64,000 nt of DNA, taken from Xanthomonas sacchari (GTDB lineage: Bacteria; Pseudomonadota; Gammaproteobacteria; Xanthomonadales; Xanthomonadaceae). The translations under genes and the position numbers were made by a program. The number at the start of each line of letters is the position of its first letter. Within the stretch, counting starts at the first letter, position 1. The notes beneath the pieces are model-generated. The model was not told where the DNA came from. It did no database searches and saw only the letters and a list, made by a program, of their open reading frames with translations. The stretch spans positions 4,154,001 through 4,218,000 of the forward strand of contig NZ_CP132343.1 of the NCBI RefSeq assembly GCF_040529065.1, written 5' to 3'. Shown here one piece after another: positions 1 through 9,010 of the stretch.

Positions 1-63
1 GACTTTCTCTTCGCGGTTGCGGTCGCGATCACGACCCCGCGGTGCACGCTGTTCTTCAGCCAT
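1..63 (-). CDS. rpsE: 30S ribosomal protein S5 (5' end only)
   Basis: Only the first 21 codons lie in the window; the gene continues beyond base 1. The visible N-terminus starts MAEEQRAPRG and is followed by an Arg/Asp-rich stretch (RDRDRNRE), a polar tail typical of S5 in xanthomonads. S5 sits in the small subunit and helps set translational accuracy. It follows rplR in the spc operon (gap about 155 bases), which is the expected order. The short visible part alone would not identify it; context does. Confidence 0.85.
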   Translation of the reverse strand, partial: MAEEQRAPRGRDRDRNREEKV

Positions 64-218
64 TGTGATGTCCTTGATAGAGGAAAAGATTTACGGCTTC
101 GTTGCCGCTTGTGGTTGTGGTCTGGAGCCGTGTTCCCCGGGCGCGCGCAGAAGGCGCGCCAAGGTCCGATGCAGCCCGCATCGGCGGGACGGGCGCGGCA
201 TCGCCGCGTCCGCAAGGA

Positions 219-578
219 TCAGAACTGCAGGCCGCCTTCGCGCGCGGCGTCGGCCAGCGCCTTGATGCGGCCGTGGTAGCGGTAGCCCGAACGGTCGAAG
301 GCGACCTTCTCGACGCCCGCGGCCTTGGCGCGCTCGGCGATCAGCTTGCCGACCTTGGCGGCGGCGTCGCTGTTCTTGCCGTTCTTCAGGCCGTCCTTGA
401 CGTCGGCCTGCAGGGTGTTCGCCGCGGCGAGGACCTTGGAGCCGTCGGCGGTGAAGACCTGCGCGTACAGGTGCTGGCCGGTGCGCAGCACCGACAGGCG
501 GGCGACGCCGAGCTCGCGGATGTGGGCGCGGGTCGACTTGGCGCGACGCAGGCGGGCGATGTTCTTGTTGATGCTCAT
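219..578 (-). CDS. rplR: 50S ribosomal protein L18
   Basis: 119 residues, the usual length. L18 binds 5S rRNA together with L5 and anchors the central protuberance of the large subunit. The basic N-terminus ([20 protein letters not shown]), the [15 protein letters not shown] strand and the C-terminal [23 protein letters not shown] segment are family hallmarks. It lies between rplF and rpsE in the standard spc order and is probably co-transcribed with them. Confidence 0.98.
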   Translation of the reverse strand: MSINKNIARLRRAKSTRAHIRELGVARLSVLRTGQHLYAQVFTADGSKVLAAANTLQADVKDGLKNGKNSDAAAKVGKLIAERAKAAGVEKVAFDRSGYRYHGRIKALADAAREGGLQF

Positions 579-668
579 GGTATGTGTCCTAGGAAAGCTG
601 AAGGGGAACAGGCTTTTGCATTGAAGAGTCCGGCCATGGAGGCCGGGCTCCTCGCAGAAGGACCTGCC

Positions 669-1196
669 TTAGGCCTTCTTGGCTTCCTTGCGAATGATGG
701 CTTCACCGGCGTACTTCACACCCTTGCCCTTGTAGGGCTCCGGCGGACGGAAACCGCGGATCTTGGCGGCGACTTCGCCGACGCGCTGCTTGTCTGCGCC
801 CTGCACCAGGATCTCGGTCTGGGTCGGAGCGGCCAGGGTGATGCCTTCCGGCGCGCTGAACACGATCGGGTGCGAGAAACCGAGCGCCAGGCTCAGGTCC
901 TTGCCCTGCATCGTGGCGCGGTAGCCGACGCCCACCAGCTCGAGCTTGCGCTCGAAGCCCGCGGACACGCCCTGCACCATGTTCGCCAGGATGGCGCGAA
1001 CGGTGCCGGTGATGGCGATGTGCGACGGATCGTTCGCCGACAGCGTGGCGACACCGTTTTCCTGCTTGATTTCGACGCCGGCCGGCTTCGGCAGCGACAG
1101 GGCGCCCTTCGGGCCCTTGACGCTGACCTGATCGGCCTGGACGGTGAGTTCGACGCCCTTCGGGAGGGAGATCGGCTTCTTGGCTACGCGGGACAT
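669..1196 (-). CDS. rplF: 50S ribosomal protein L6
   Basis: 175 residues. L6 is a two-lobed protein near the factor-binding site of the large subunit. The start is placed at [17 protein letters not shown], the universal L6 N-terminus; the longer open frame upstream overlaps rpsH and does not look like L6. The C-terminal [23 protein letters not shown] motif is the conserved rRNA-binding end. It follows rpsH after 16 bases, with a GGAAGGAG-like Shine-Dalgarno just upstream of the ATG. Confidence 0.98.
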   Translation of the reverse strand: MSRVAKKPISLPKGVELTVQADQVSVKGPKGALSLPKPAGVEIKQENGVATLSANDPSHIAITGTVRAILANMVQGVSAGFERKLELVGVGYRATMQGKDLSLALGFSHPIVFSAPEGITLAAPTQTEILVQGADKQRVGEVAAKIRGFRPPEPYKGKGVKYAGEAIIRKEAKKA

Positions 1197-1212
1197 GTGA
1201 GTGCTCCTTCCC

Positions 1213-1611
1213 TTAGGCCACGAAGCACAGGACTTCGCCACCGACGCCGGCCTGACGGGCCTGCGCATCGGTCATGATGCCCTTGGACGTGGAAATGATG
1301 GCAACGCCCAGACCGCCGAGAACCTTCGGCAGCTCGGTCTTGCCGCGATACTGACGCAGACCCGAACGCGAAACGCGCTTGAGCGTATCGATGACCGGAC
1401 GGCCCTCGAAATACTTCAGCACGATTTCCAGTTCGGACTTGTTGTTCTCGATCGCGTTGACGCGCAGATCGCTGATATAGCCTTCGGCCTTCAGCACTTC
1501 CGCGATCGCAACCTTGATCTTGGAGGACGGCATCTTCACCGTCGGCTTGCCAACCGCGGCCGCATTCTTGATGCGGACCAGCAGGTCGGCGATGGGATCA
1601 GTCATGCTCAT
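1213..1611 (-). CDS. rpsH: 30S ribosomal protein S8
   Basis: 132 residues. S8 binds 16S rRNA helix 21 and in E. coli is the translational repressor of the spc operon. The start is at [17 protein letters not shown], the standard N-terminus; the in-frame extension upstream lies in non-coding spacer. The C-terminal [22 protein letters not shown] loop is conserved. Unlike its neighbours it is separated from the preceding gene, rpsN, by 252 bases that hold a terminator-like hairpin and a -10-like box, so it may be partly independently transcribed. Confidence 0.98.
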   Translation of the reverse strand: MSMTDPIADLLVRIKNAAAVGKPTVKMPSSKIKVAIAEVLKAEGYISDLRVNAIENNKSELEIVLKYFEGRPVIDTLKRVSRSGLRQYRGKTELPKVLGGLGVAIISTSKGIMTDAQARQAGVGGEVLCFVA

Positions 1612-1757
1612 GGTGTCTACCTTTGAGTGCACCGATATCCGCTTTCGCGAAAATCTTGTGGTGGAGCGGTGGAATGACGCAGGGGGTGAAGCGCGCAGCC
1701 GCCGGAGGAACCCGCGGCGGCTGCCATACCCGTCCCTGCCGCGAGGCAAGGAGCGGG

Positions 1758-1763
1758 AGTATA
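1758..1763 (-). promoter_or_regulatory. -10-like box inside the spc operon
   Basis: On the minus strand this reads TATACT, a 5/6 match to the sigma70 -10 consensus, four bases after the T-run of the terminator at 1767-1791. No convincing -35 is seen at 16-18 bases (GACGCA at 17), and there is no TG extension. The same TATACT box does occur in front of rpsL and rplK in this window. It could restart transcription for rpsH-rplF-rplR-rpsE, but this is a weak prediction. Confidence 0.3.
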
Positions 1764-1766
1764 CGA

Positions 1767-1791
1767 CAAAAAGTCCGACTTGCGTCGGACT
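1767..1791 (-). terminator. Rho-independent terminator between rpsN and rpsH
   Basis: On the minus strand an 8-bp perfect stem (AGTCCGAC/GTCGGACT, arms at 1784-1791 and 1772-1779, loop GCAA) is followed directly by TTTTT. This is the geometry of an intrinsic terminator, lying about 70 bases downstream of rpsN and 160 bases upstream of rpsH. It would act as an attenuator within the spc operon. Confidence 0.7.
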
Positions 1792-1863
1792 CGTTGTCTG
1801 AACGACACGCGGGCGGCTGGACCGCCCTGCCCGGCCCCGCGGACGGGACCGGTGCCGCTGGAA

Positions 1864-2169
1864 TTACCAGCTGGCCTTGCGCAGGCCCGGAACGTCGCCG
1901 TTCATGGTCGCCTTGCGCAGCATGTTGCGCCCCAGGCCGAACTTGCCGTACACGCCACGCGGGCGGCCGGACAGTTCGCAACGGGTGCGCTGGCGGCTCG
2001 GCGACGAATCGCGCGGCAGCTTCTGCAGCTTGGTCACGGCCTCGGCCTTCTCGTCGTACGAGGCGGTGCCGGAGGCGATGATCTTCTTCAGCGCATCACG
2101 CTTGTCGGCGAACTTCTTCGCCAGCTTCTTGCGCTTGATGTCGCGGTTGACCATGGAGGTCTTTGCCAT
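1864..2169 (-). CDS. rpsN: 30S ribosomal protein S14
   Basis: 101 residues, the long zinc-free (C-minus) form of S14: no CxxC pairs are present. The start is at [20 protein letters not shown]; the frame upstream is read from a repeat element. The conserved [29 protein letters not shown] signature near the C-terminus binds 16S rRNA in the 30S head. It lies between rplE and rpsH as in other proteobacteria, but with unusually long spacers on both sides (111 and 252 bases). Confidence 0.98.
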   Translation of the reverse strand: MAKTSMVNRDIKRKKLAKKFADKRDALKKIIASGTASYDEKAEAVTKLQKLPRDSSPSRQRTRCELSGRPRGVYGKFGLGRNMLRKATMNGDVPGLRKASW

Positions 2170-2181
2170 CTGTAAATCCTC

Positions 2182-2273
2182 GGGATTCGAGAGTGGGGAT
2201 TGGAGATTTCCAGAATCCGGGATGTGACGGGCGCAGCGCCCTTCCATCCCGAATCCCGAATCCCGAATCCCGG
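2182..2273. repeat. GGGATT-type inverted repeat element, rplE-rpsN spacer
   Basis: The left half carries GGGATTCG and GGGGATTGG units; the right half carries three head-to-tail CCCGAAT units. In the middle, GGGATG pairs with CATCCC around a GGGCGC/GCGCCC stem, so the transcript can form a long hairpin. The same units recur in spacers near 17.8, 22.3, 23.4, 29.3, 30.7, 42.3, 42.7 and 58.6 kb. The element fills nearly the whole spacer and ends 7 bases from the rplE stop codon. Confidence 0.85.
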
Positions 2274-2280
2274 CTGTCAA

Positions 2281-2823
2281 TCAGTTACGGAACGGGAACT
2301 TGAACGCTTCGAGCAGCGCCTTGGCTTCGGCGTCGGTCTTGGCGGTGGTGGTGATGGCGATATCCATACCGCGGATCGCGTCGACGGCGTCGAAGTCGAT
2401 TTCCGGGAAGATGATCTGCTCCTTCACGCCCATGTTGAAGTTGCCGCGGCCGTCGAACGAACGCCCCGAGACACCACGGAAGTCGCGCACGCGCGGCAGC
2501 GAGATGTTGATCAGGCGGTCCAGGAACTCGTACATCTTGGCGCGACGCAGCGTGGTCTTGCAGCCGATCGGCCAGCCATCGCGGATCTTGAACGAGGCCA
2601 CCGAGATGCGCGACTTGGTCACCACCGGCTTCTGGCCGGAGACCTTGGCCATGTCGGCGACGGCGTTTTCCAGGATCTTCTTGTTCGTCGCGGCTTCGCC
2701 CACGCCCATGTTCAGCGTGACCTTGACCAGCTTCGGCACTTCCATCGGATTGGTGTAACCGAACTTCTTCATCAGAGCCGGTACCACTTCTTCCTTGTAG
2801 ATCTTTTCGAGACGGGAAGTCAT
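2281..2823 (-). CDS. rplE: 50S ribosomal protein L5
   Basis: 180 residues. L5 binds 5S rRNA and contacts the P-site tRNA and the S13 bridge. It shows the family pattern: [23 protein letters not shown] at the start, [11 protein letters not shown] around residue 35, the [24 protein letters not shown] loop, and the [27 protein letters not shown] ending. It follows rplX after 11 bases. Confidence 0.98.
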   Translation of the reverse strand: MTSRLEKIYKEEVVPALMKKFGYTNPMEVPKLVKVTLNMGVGEAATNKKILENAVADMAKVSGQKPVVTKSRISVASFKIRDGWPIGCKTTLRRAKMYEFLDRLINISLPRVRDFRGVSGRSFDGRGNFNMGVKEQIIFPEIDFDAVDAIRGMDIAITTTAKTDAEAKALLEAFKFPFRN

Positions 2824-2834
2824 TGTGTCATTCC

Positions 2835-3152
2835 TCAGGCGTCGAGCGCCTCACCGCTGGAGCGGAACACACGCAGTTTGCGTCCATCCTCCAGCACCTT
2901 GAAGCCAACGCGGTCGCCCTTGCCCGTGGCCGGGTTGAGGATCGCAACGTTGGAAATATGGATCGACGCTTCGCGCTCGACCACGCCGCCGGCGACGCCC
3001 GCCTGCGGGTTCGGCTTGGTGTGGCGCTTGACGATGTTCGCGTTGGAGACGACCACGCGGTCGCCGTCGACGCGGACGACTTCGCCCTGCTTGCCCTTGT
3101 CCTTGCCGGTGGTGACGACGACCTGGTCGCCCTTCTTGATACGGTTAGCCAT
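2835..3152 (-). CDS. rplX: 50S ribosomal protein L24
   Basis: 105 residues with an N-terminal KOW motif ([21 protein letters not shown], about residues 4-24). L24 is one of the first proteins to bind 23S rRNA and nucleates large-subunit assembly near the exit tunnel. It lies between rplN (15 bases) and rplE (11 bases) in the standard operon order, which implies co-transcription. Confidence 0.98.
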   Translation of the reverse strand: MANRIKKGDQVVVTTGKDKGKQGEVVRVDGDRVVVSNANIVKRHTKPNPQAGVAGGVVEREASIHISNVAILNPATGKGDRVGFKVLEDGRKLRVFRSSGEALDA

Positions 3153-3167
3153 GTGTATGTCCTCCGC

Positions 3168-3536
3168 TCACAGCACTTCGGGAGCGAGCGAGACGATCTT
3201 CATGAACTTCTCGGAACGCAGCTCGCGGGTCACAGGCCCGAAGATGCGCGTACCGATCGGCTCCTGCTTGTTGTTGAGCAACACCGCGGCGTTGCCATCG
3301 AAGCGGATCAACGAACCGTCCGGACGACGCACGCCCTTGCGGGTACGCACGACGACGGCGTCGTAGACTTCGCCCTTCTTGACCTTGCCGCGCGGGATCG
3401 CGTCCTTGACGGTGACCTTGATGATGTCGCCAATGTGCGCGTAGCGGCGCTTGGAGCCGCCGAGCACCTTGATGCACATCACTTCCTTGGCACCGGAATT
3501 GTCGGCGACGTCGAGGTAGCTCTGCATCTGGATCAT
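3168..3536 (-). CDS. rplN: 50S ribosomal protein L14
   Basis: 122 residues, exactly the family length, starting [21 protein letters not shown]14 forms bridges to 16S rRNA and is the site where the silencing factor RsfS binds in bacteria generally. The [28 protein letters not shown] signature is present. It is the first gene of the classical spc operon and follows rpsQ by only 14 bases with no promoter visible, so S10 and spc genes may form one transcript here. Confidence 0.98.
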
Positions 3537-3550
3537 GATTCAGATCTCCC

Positions 3551-3820
3551 TTATTCGGCCGCGCGGGTGACGATTTCCACCACCCGCCAGTTCTTGGTCT
3601 TGGACATCGGCGCAATCTCGGTCACGCGCACGACATCGCCTTCGTTGCAGGCGTTGTCGGCGTCGTGGGCGTGGAGCTTGGTCGAGCGCTTGATGTACTT
3701 GCCGTACAGCGCATGCTTGACCTGACGCTCCACCAGCACGGTGACGGTCTTGTCCATCTTGTTGCTGACCACACGGCCTTCGACCGTGCGCAGCGTCTTG
3801 CTTTCGTTATTGTCGCTCAT
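3551..3820 (-). CDS. rpsQ: 30S ribosomal protein S17
   Basis: 89 residues with the OB-fold of S17 ([30 protein letters not shown]). It binds 16S rRNA early in 30S assembly. Two in-frame ATGs exist: one 2 bases after the rpmC stop, and MSDNNESK nine bases further on. I chose the second because the AAGG just after the rpmC stop then sits at a normal Shine-Dalgarno distance, and because 89 residues matches the family. Confidence 0.97.
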   Translation of the reverse strand: MSDNNESKTLRTVEGRVVSNKMDKTVTVLVERQVKHALYGKYIKRSTKLHAHDADNACNEGDVVRVTEIAPMSKTKNWRVVEIVTRAAE

Positions 3821-3831
3821 CGCGGCCATCC

Positions 3832-4017
3832 TTACTTCGTGCTGCCGAGCAGGTGCTTGACGCGAGCGATCTCGCGGCGCACCCGGCGGGTTTCGTGAGT
3901 CTTCGGCAGCTGCCCGGTGACCTGCTGCATGCGCAGGGCGAACTGCTCCTTGCGCAGATCGGTCAGGTGGGCCTTCAGATCGTCGGCCGACTTCTCGCGG
4001 AGTTGTTTGATGTCCAT
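3832..4017 (-). CDS. rpmC: 50S ribosomal protein L29
   Basis: 61 residues forming two predicted helices, starting [20 protein letters not shown] and carrying the [16 protein letters not shown] motif. L29 sits by the polypeptide exit tunnel and contributes to the docking site for trigger factor and SRP. Its ATG overlaps the rplP stop by one base (TGATG), which points to translational coupling. Confidence 0.98.
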   Translation of the reverse strand: MDIKQLREKSADDLKAHLTDLRKEQFALRMQQVTGQLPKTHETRRVRREIARVKHLLGSTK

Positions 4018-4430
4018 CAGCGTACCGTCCGGGTCACGAAGGTGGTGGTCACCGAAAGCTTGGCAGCGGCCAGGCGGAACGCCTCGCGCGCGACATCTTC
4101 GCCGACGCCTTCGATTTCATAGATCATACGACCGGGCTGGATCTGCGCGACCCAGTACTCGACGTTACCCTTACCGGAGCCCATTCGCACTTCGATCGGC
4201 TTCTTGGTGATCGGCTTGTCCGGGAACACGCGGATCCACATCTTGCCGCCGCGCTTGACGTAGCGGCTGATCGAGCGGCGCGCCGCCTCGATCTGGCGCG
4301 CGGTCAGCTGACCGTGCGCCGTGGCCTTCAGCCCGTACTCGCCGAAGCTGACGGCGTTTCCGCTCCACGCCAGGCCGTCGTTACGACCCTTGTGCATCTT
4401 GCGGTATTTGGTTCGCTTGGGTTGCAACAT
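4017..4430 (-). CDS. rplP: 50S ribosomal protein L16
   Basis: 137 residues. The start [19 protein letters not shown] is the universal L16 N-terminus. Family features follow: [24 protein letters not shown] and the [24 protein letters not shown] segment. L16 organises the A-site architecture of the 50S subunit. It is 5 bases downstream of rpsC and overlaps the rpmC start by one base, so the three are tightly coupled. Confidence 0.98.
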   Translation of the reverse strand: MLQPKRTKYRKMHKGRNDGLAWSGNAVSFGEYGLKATAHGQLTARQIEAARRSISRYVKRGGKMWIRVFPDKPITKKPIEVRMGSGKGNVEYWVAQIQPGRMIYEIEGVGEDVAREAFRLAAAKLSVTTTFVTRTVR

Positions 4431-4435
4431 TGCCG

Positions 4436-5170
4436 TTACCTCGCTTCACGGGCCGGACGCGACGGACGGTCGCCACGGTCGCCGCGATCGTTACGATCGT
4501 TGCGCGGGGAATCGTCCTGCTTTTCCTGGCCAACCTGGGAGAAATCGAAGATCTCGCCCTTGTAGATCCAGACCTTGATGCCGATGATGCCGTAGGTCGT
4601 CTTGGCTTCGGCGAAGCCGTAGTCGATGTCGGCACGCAGCGTGTGCAGCGGCACGCGGCCCTCGCGGTACCACTCGGAACGGGCGATTTCCGCACCGTTC
4701 AGACGGCCGGCGACGTTGACCTTGATGCCCAGGGCACCCAGGCGCATCGCGTTGCCGACCGAGCGCTTCATCGCGCGGCGGAACATGATGCGACGCTCCA
4801 GCTGCTGCGCGATCGACTCGGCGACCAGCTGCGCGTCCAGCTCCGGCTTGCGCACTTCGGTGACGTTGATGTGGGCGGGGACGCCCATCATCTCGCTCAC
4901 TTCCTTGCGCAGCTTCTCGATGTCCTCACCACGCTTGCCGATCACCACGCCCGGGCGGGCGGTGTGGATCGTCACGCGCGCGGTCTTGGCCGGACGCTCG
5001 ATCAGGATCTTGCTGATGCCCGCCTGCGCCAGCTTCTTGCGCAGCATTTCGCGGACCTTGAGGTCGGCTGCCAGGTAACCGGCGAACTCGGCCTTGTTGG
5101 CGTACCACTTGGAATTCCAGTCCTTGGCGATACCCAGGCGGATTCCGATCGGATGAACTTTATGACCCAT
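4436..5170 (-). CDS. rpsC: 30S ribosomal protein S3
   Basis: 244 residues, about ten longer than E. coli S3. [21 protein letters not shown] opens the protein. The KH type 2 domain follows ([19 protein letters not shown] near residues 65-85), then the second domain ending in [15 protein letters not shown]. The extra length is a polar C-terminal tail built from RNDR/RGDR-like units, probably disordered; its purpose is unknown. S3 lines the mRNA entry site and has helicase activity. Confidence 0.98.
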   Translation of the reverse strand: MGHKVHPIGIRLGIAKDWNSKWYANKAEFAGYLAADLKVREMLRKKLAQAGISKILIERPAKTARVTIHTARPGVVIGKRGEDIEKLRKEVSEMMGVPAHINVTEVRKPELDAQLVAESIAQQLERRIMFRRAMKRSVGNAMRLGALGIKVNVAGRLNGAEIARSEWYREGRVPLHTLRADIDYGFAEAKTTYGIIGIKVWIYKGEIFDFSQVGQEKQDDSPRNDRNDRGDRGDRPSRPAREAR

Positions 5171-5187
5171 CGTCTTTTCCTTTCCGC

Positions 5188-5523
5188 TTACTTGGCGGCG
5201 CCCACAACCACAGTGATGTGGCTGGTGCGCTTGAGGATGCGGGTACCGCGGCCTTTCGCCCGCGCCATGAAACGCTTCAGGGTCGGACCTTCATCAACCA
5301 TGATGGTCTTGACCTTCAGCTCGTCGACATCCGCGCCTTGGTTGTTCTCGGCATTGGCGATCGCCGACTCCACCACCTTCTTGATCAGGTGGGCAGCTTT
5401 CTTGTCCGAGAACTTCAGCAGGTTGACCGCCCGCTCGGCGGAAAGACCACGGACCTGGTCGGCGACCAGGCGGGCCTTCTGCGGGGAGATGCGCGCGGTG
5501 CGCAGGATTGCTTTCGCTTCCAT
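5188..5523 (-). CDS. rplV: 50S ribosomal protein L22
   Basis: 111 residues. L22 has a globular part and a long beta-hairpin ([21 protein letters not shown]) that reaches into the exit tunnel near the macrolide site. Two ATGs lie six bases apart. The second ([20 protein letters not shown]) is chosen because the AAGGAG after the rpsS stop is then 8 bases away, whereas the first would leave 2. No macrolide-type alteration can be judged from the sequence alone. Confidence 0.97.
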   Translation of the reverse strand: MEAKAILRTARISPQKARLVADQVRGLSAERAVNLLKFSDKKAAHLIKKVVESAIANAENNQGADVDELKVKTIMVDEGPTLKRFMARAKGRGTRILKRTSHITVVVGAAK

Positions 5524-5535
5524 CGTCATCTCTCC

Positions 5536-5805
5536 TTACCGGCCCGACTTCTTGTCGCCACCGTGACCCTTGAAGGTCCGGGTGACGGCAAATTCGCCGA
5601 GCTTGTGGCCGACCATGTTCTCGTTGACCAGCACCGGAACGTGGTTCTTGCCGTTATGCACGGCGATGGTGAAACCCACCATCTCCGGCAGGATCATCGA
5701 GCGACGCGACCAGGTCTTGATCGGACGCTTGCTACCGGCCGCGGCCTCCACCTTCTTGACGAGGTGGTGATCGACGAACGGGCCCTTCTTGAGTGAACGT
5801 GCCAT
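5536..5805 (-). CDS. rpsS: 30S ribosomal protein S19
   Basis: 89 residues, starting [20 protein letters not shown] and containing the diagnostic [26 protein letters not shown] motif. S19 pairs with S13 in the 30S head and contacts the A-site tRNA region. It lies 6 bases after rplB and 12 before rplV in the S10 operon. Confidence 0.98.
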   Translation of the reverse strand: MARSLKKGPFVDHHLVKKVEAAAGSKRPIKTWSRRSMILPEMVGFTIAVHNGKNHVPVLVNENMVGHKLGEFAVTRTFKGHGGDKKSGR

Positions 5806-5811
5806 GGTCGA

Positions 5812-6639
5812 TTAGCCCCTACGATCGCGGACGATGAATTGTTCGGTGCGCTTGTTATGGCGCGTCTTGTAACCCTTGGTCGGGACACCCCACGGGGTGA
5901 CCGGATGCGGATTACCCTGACCGGCCTTCGCCTCACCACCACCGTGCGGATGGTCAACCGGGTTCATGGCCGCACCGCGAACGGTCGGACGCACGCCGCG
6001 CCAGCGCTTGGCGCCCGCCTTGCCCAGCTTCTCGAGGTTGTGCTCGTCGTTGCCGACTTCGCCGATGGTGGCGCGGCACTCGGACGGCACCTTGCGCATT
6101 TCGCCGGAGCGCAGACGCAGGGTGGCGTAGATGCCTTCGCGCGCGACCAGCTGCACCGCGGCGCCGGCGGCACGCGCGATCTGCGCGCCCTTGCCAGGCT
6201 TCAGCTCGATCCCGTGGACGGTGGTACCGACCGGGATGTTGCGCAGCGGCAGGGTGTTGCCGGTCTTGATCGGGGCATCCGAACCTGCGATCACCTGGTC
6301 GCCGGCCTTCAGGCCCTTCGGCGCGATGATGTAGCGGCGCTCGCCGTCGGCGTAGCACAGCAGGGCGATATGGGCGGTGCGGTTGGGATCGTATTCGATC
6401 CGCTCCACGCGCGCCGGGATACCTTCCTTGTTGCGCTTGAAGTCGATGACGCGGTAGTGCTGCTTGTGGCCACCGCCGACGTGGCGGGTGGTGATGCGGC
6501 CGTGGTGGTTACGACCACCGGACTTGCTCTGCTTTTCCACCAGTGCAGCGTGCGGGGCGCCCTTGTGCAGATCGGGCGTGACCACGCGCACGGCCGAACG
6601 ACGGCCTGCGGAGGTGGGCTTGAATTTCATCAATGGCAT
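5812..6639 (-). CDS. rplB: 50S ribosomal protein L2
   Basis: 275 residues. L2 is needed for subunit joining and supports the peptidyl-transferase centre. [19 protein letters not shown] opens it. The conserved C-terminal signature [16 protein letters not shown] is present in the variant [17 protein letters not shown], including the histidine (DHPHGG) that lies closest to the catalytic centre. The C-terminal [17 protein letters not shown] tail is standard. Confidence 0.98.
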   Translation of the reverse strand: MPLMKFKPTSAGRRSAVRVVTPDLHKGAPHAALVEKQSKSGGRNHHGRITTRHVGGGHKQHYRVIDFKRNKEGIPARVERIEYDPNRTAHIALLCYADGERRYIIAPKGLKAGDQVIAGSDAPIKTGNTLPLRNIPVGTTVHGIELKPGKGAQIARAAGAAVQLVAREGIYATLRLRSGEMRKVPSECRATIGEVGNDEHNLEKLGKAGAKRWRGVRPTVRGAAMNPVDHPHGGGEAKAGQGNPHPVTPWGVPTKGYKTRHNKRTEQFIVRDRRG

Positions 6640-6649
6640 GGGATGTACC

Positions 6650-6949
6650 TCAGGCCTTGGCCGTTACGTCGATGGACTGGCCTTCGGCCAGACGCACGTA
6701 CGCCTTGCGCCAATCGCCGCGACGACCGCTGCGCGAACGGAAGGACTTGTTCTTGCCCTTGACGTTCAACACGTTGACCGACTCGACCTTGACGTCGAAC
6801 AGCTGCTCGACCGCGGCCTTGACATCGGCCTTGGTGGCTTCGTTCGAAATCTCGAAGACGTACTGATTGGAGAGTTCCTGCAGGCGCGCGGTCTTTTCGG
6901 AGACACGCGGAGCGCGCAGCACGCTGAAGATTTTTTCGTTGCTGCTCAT
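6650..6949 (-). CDS. rplW: 50S ribosomal protein L23
   Basis: 99 residues starting [21 protein letters not shown]23 is at the exit tunnel and is the main docking site for trigger factor and SRP. The chosen ATG overlaps the rplD stop codon as ATGA; an upstream in-frame ATG (MAGM...) would extend three codons into rplD and is less likely. The central [27 protein letters not shown] segment is family-typical. Confidence 0.97.
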   Translation of the reverse strand: MSSNEKIFSVLRAPRVSEKTARLQELSNQYVFEISNEATKADVKAAVEQLFDVKVESVNVLNVKGKNKSFRSRSGRRGDWRKAYVRLAEGQSIDVTAKA

Positions 6950-7551
6950 GCCAGCCACTCCTCGACCTTCTTGACCGCATCGGCGGTGATCACGACCGTG
7001 TCGGCCCCGACCAGCGACACCGGATCCAGGCCCTGCACGTCGCGCACTTCCACGTAGGGAAGATTGCGGGCGGACAGGTACAGATGCTCGGACGCTTCTT
7101 CGGTCACGATCAGCGGGCGCTTGCCCACTTCCAGACCCTTCAGCTTCTCGACCAGGCCCTTGGTCTTGCTGGCCTCGACGTCGAACGCGTCGACGACCAT
7201 CAGGCGGCCCTGGCGGTTCAGTTCCGAGAGGATCGCGCAGATGGCCGCGCGGTACATCTTGCGGTTGACCTTCTGCTCGAAGCTGCGCGGCTTGGCCGCG
7301 AAGGTCACGCCACCGCCGACGAAGATCGGAGCGGTCAGCGCGCCGTGGCGAGCGCCACCGCCCTTCTGCTTCTTCGACTTCTTGGTGGTGCCGTTGACTT
7401 CCGAACGCGTCTTCTGCGCCTTGGTGCCGGCGCGGCCGGCGTTGCGATAGGCGACGACGACCTGGTGGACCAGATCCTCGCTGAAATCGCGGCCGAACAC
7501 GGCGTCGGAGACCGAGACCTTGTTGTTGCTACCCGTGATAACGAGTTCCAT
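6946..7551 (-). CDS. rplD: 50S ribosomal protein L4
   Basis: 201 residues starting [11 protein letters not shown]4 extends a basic loop ([23 protein letters not shown], about residues 44-66) into the tunnel opposite L22. In E. coli it represses the S10 operon by acting on the leader. The second of two close ATGs is chosen on Shine-Dalgarno spacing, as for rplV; both genes share the same AAGGAGAGATGACGATG context. Confidence 0.97.
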   Translation of the reverse strand: MELVITGSNNKVSVSDAVFGRDFSEDLVHQVVVAYRNAGRAGTKAQKTRSEVNGTTKKSKKQKGGGARHGALTAPIFVGGGVTFAAKPRSFEQKVNRKMYRAAICAILSELNRQGRLMVVDAFDVEASKTKGLVEKLKGLEVGKRPLIVTEEASEHLYLSARNLPYVEVRDVQGLDPVSLVGADTVVITADAVKKVEEWLA

Positions 7552-7563
7552 CGTCATCTCTCC

Positions 7564-8214
7564 TTATGCCTTGCTAGCCGGACGCACGATCACGTCGCCA
7601 CCGGCAGCGCCAGGCACAGCGCCGCGAATGGCGATCAGGCCACGCTCGACGTCGACCTTGACCACTTCCAGATTCTGCGTGCTCTGCTGCACCGCGCCCA
7701 TGTGGCCGGACATCTTCTTGCCCGGGAAAACGCGACCCGGGGTCTGGCGCTGACCCAGCGAACCCGGCGCGCGATGCGACAGCGAGTTACCGTGGGTGGC
7801 ATCGCCCATGCGGAAGTTGTGCCGCTTGATGGTGCCCTGGAAGCCCTTACCCTTGGTGACGCCCTGCACGTCGACCTTCTGGCCGACGGCGAAGATGTCC
7901 GCCTTGATTTCGCCGCCGACGGCGAACTCGCCCAGCTGCGCGTCCTCGACGCGGAACTCCCACAGGCCGCGACCCGCTTCGACCTTCGCCTTGGCGAAAT
8001 GGCCGGACGCCGGCTTGTTGACCAGCGCGGCGCGACGGGCGCCCACGGTGATCTGCACGGCGCTGTAGCCGTCGGCTTCGACGGTCTTGAGCTGGGTGAT
8101 GCGGTTCGGGGTCGCTTCGATCAGGGTGACCGGGATGGAGCGGCCGTCTTCGGTGAAGACGCGGCTCATGCCGGCCTTGCGGCCCACGAAGCCCAACGAA
8201 TACTTCTTCGTCAT
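7564..8214 (-). CDS. rplC: 50S ribosomal protein L3
   Basis: 216 residues: [20 protein letters not shown] at the start, and the [14 protein letters not shown] motif near the middle, followed by [32 protein letters not shown]. The Gln within that last loop is the residue methylated by PrmB in other bacteria. L3 initiates 50S assembly and reaches the peptidyl-transferase centre. It follows rpsJ after 11 bases. Confidence 0.98.
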   Translation of the reverse strand: MTKKYSLGFVGRKAGMSRVFTEDGRSIPVTLIEATPNRITQLKTVEADGYSAVQITVGARRAALVNKPASGHFAKAKVEAGRGLWEFRVEDAQLGEFAVGGEIKADIFAVGQKVDVQGVTKGKGFQGTIKRHNFRMGDATHGNSLSHRAPGSLGQRQTPGRVFPGKKMSGHMGAVQQSTQNLEVVKVDVERGLIAIRGAVPGAAGGDVIVRPASKA

Positions 8215-8225
8215 GGTCGTAGTCC

Positions 8226-8537
<312 letters not shown>

Positions 8538-8698
8538 GACGGTGGGTTCCTTCGTTAAAAGAGCGACGGGCAAGGCCTCTGGGATACCTGCCCCGGTTGT
8601 TTCCTGATGTCGTACCGCAGAGCATCCGGCTCGGCGGGGGCATTCCTCCGCCCCAAAAACTGGGGCAGACCAGTCGACCCGGCCTGCCCAGACGGAAA
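8538..8698 (-). promoter_or_regulatory. S10 operon leader
   Basis: About 160 bases between the downstream promoter and rpsJ. The transcript holds a CCCCA/TGGGG stem with a T-rich loop and several G/C-rich segments. In E. coli the equivalent leader is where L4 represses the operon. I see structure here but no clear match to the E. coli hairpins, so L4 control is only an analogy. Confidence 0.4.
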
Positions 8699-8727
8699 AG
8701 CATAATGCGCAGCTAGAGCAGCGTCAA
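8699..8727 (-). promoter_or_regulatory. S10 operon promoter P2
   Basis: On the minus strand the -35 is TTGACG (8722-8727) and the -10 is TATGCT (8699-8704), with a 17-base spacer. The -35 matches 5/6 and the -10 4/6 of the sigma70 consensus. It is the promoter nearer to rpsJ. Confidence 0.65.
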
Positions 8728-8848
8728 CAACCCGGGGCTGTTGAGTGCTCCATGCGACGCGACCTTCCCGGTCCTGCGAACACGAGCGGCGTCCTGCCTC
8801 TCTTTTCGCTGTCTTACCGGCGCCCTACCCAGGAACGCCGAGCTGCGC

Positions 8849-8877
8849 ATTATAGCGACGACTTCACGCCTCCGCAA
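8849..8877 (-). promoter_or_regulatory. S10 operon promoter P1
   Basis: On the minus strand TTGCGG (8872-8877), a 17-base spacer and a perfect TATAAT (8849-8854) form a strong sigma70-type promoter in the tuf-rpsJ spacer. It lies about 150 bases upstream of P2 and downstream of the str-operon hairpin, as expected for the start of the S10 transcription unit. Confidence 0.8.
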
Positions 8878-8924
8878 CACCGCGGCGGAGCAAATCGCAA
8901 GAATTTTGCATAGCCCGAAACGAC

Positions 8925-8950
8925 GAAGGGCCGGCATGCGCCGACCCTTC
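8925..8950 (-). terminator. Stem-loop after the str operon tuf gene
   Basis: On the minus strand GAAGGGTCGGC and GCCGGCCCTTC form an 11-bp stem (one G-T pair) with a GCAT loop, followed by GTCGTTTCGG. The U-tract is weak, so termination may be partial. It lies about 60 bases after tuf and just upstream of S10 promoter P1. Confidence 0.6.
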
Positions 8951-9010
8951 GCGATGCCGGCGACCGCAGTCGCTGGCGATGTCACCGGCGGCCTGCGCCG
9001 CCAGAGGGCA

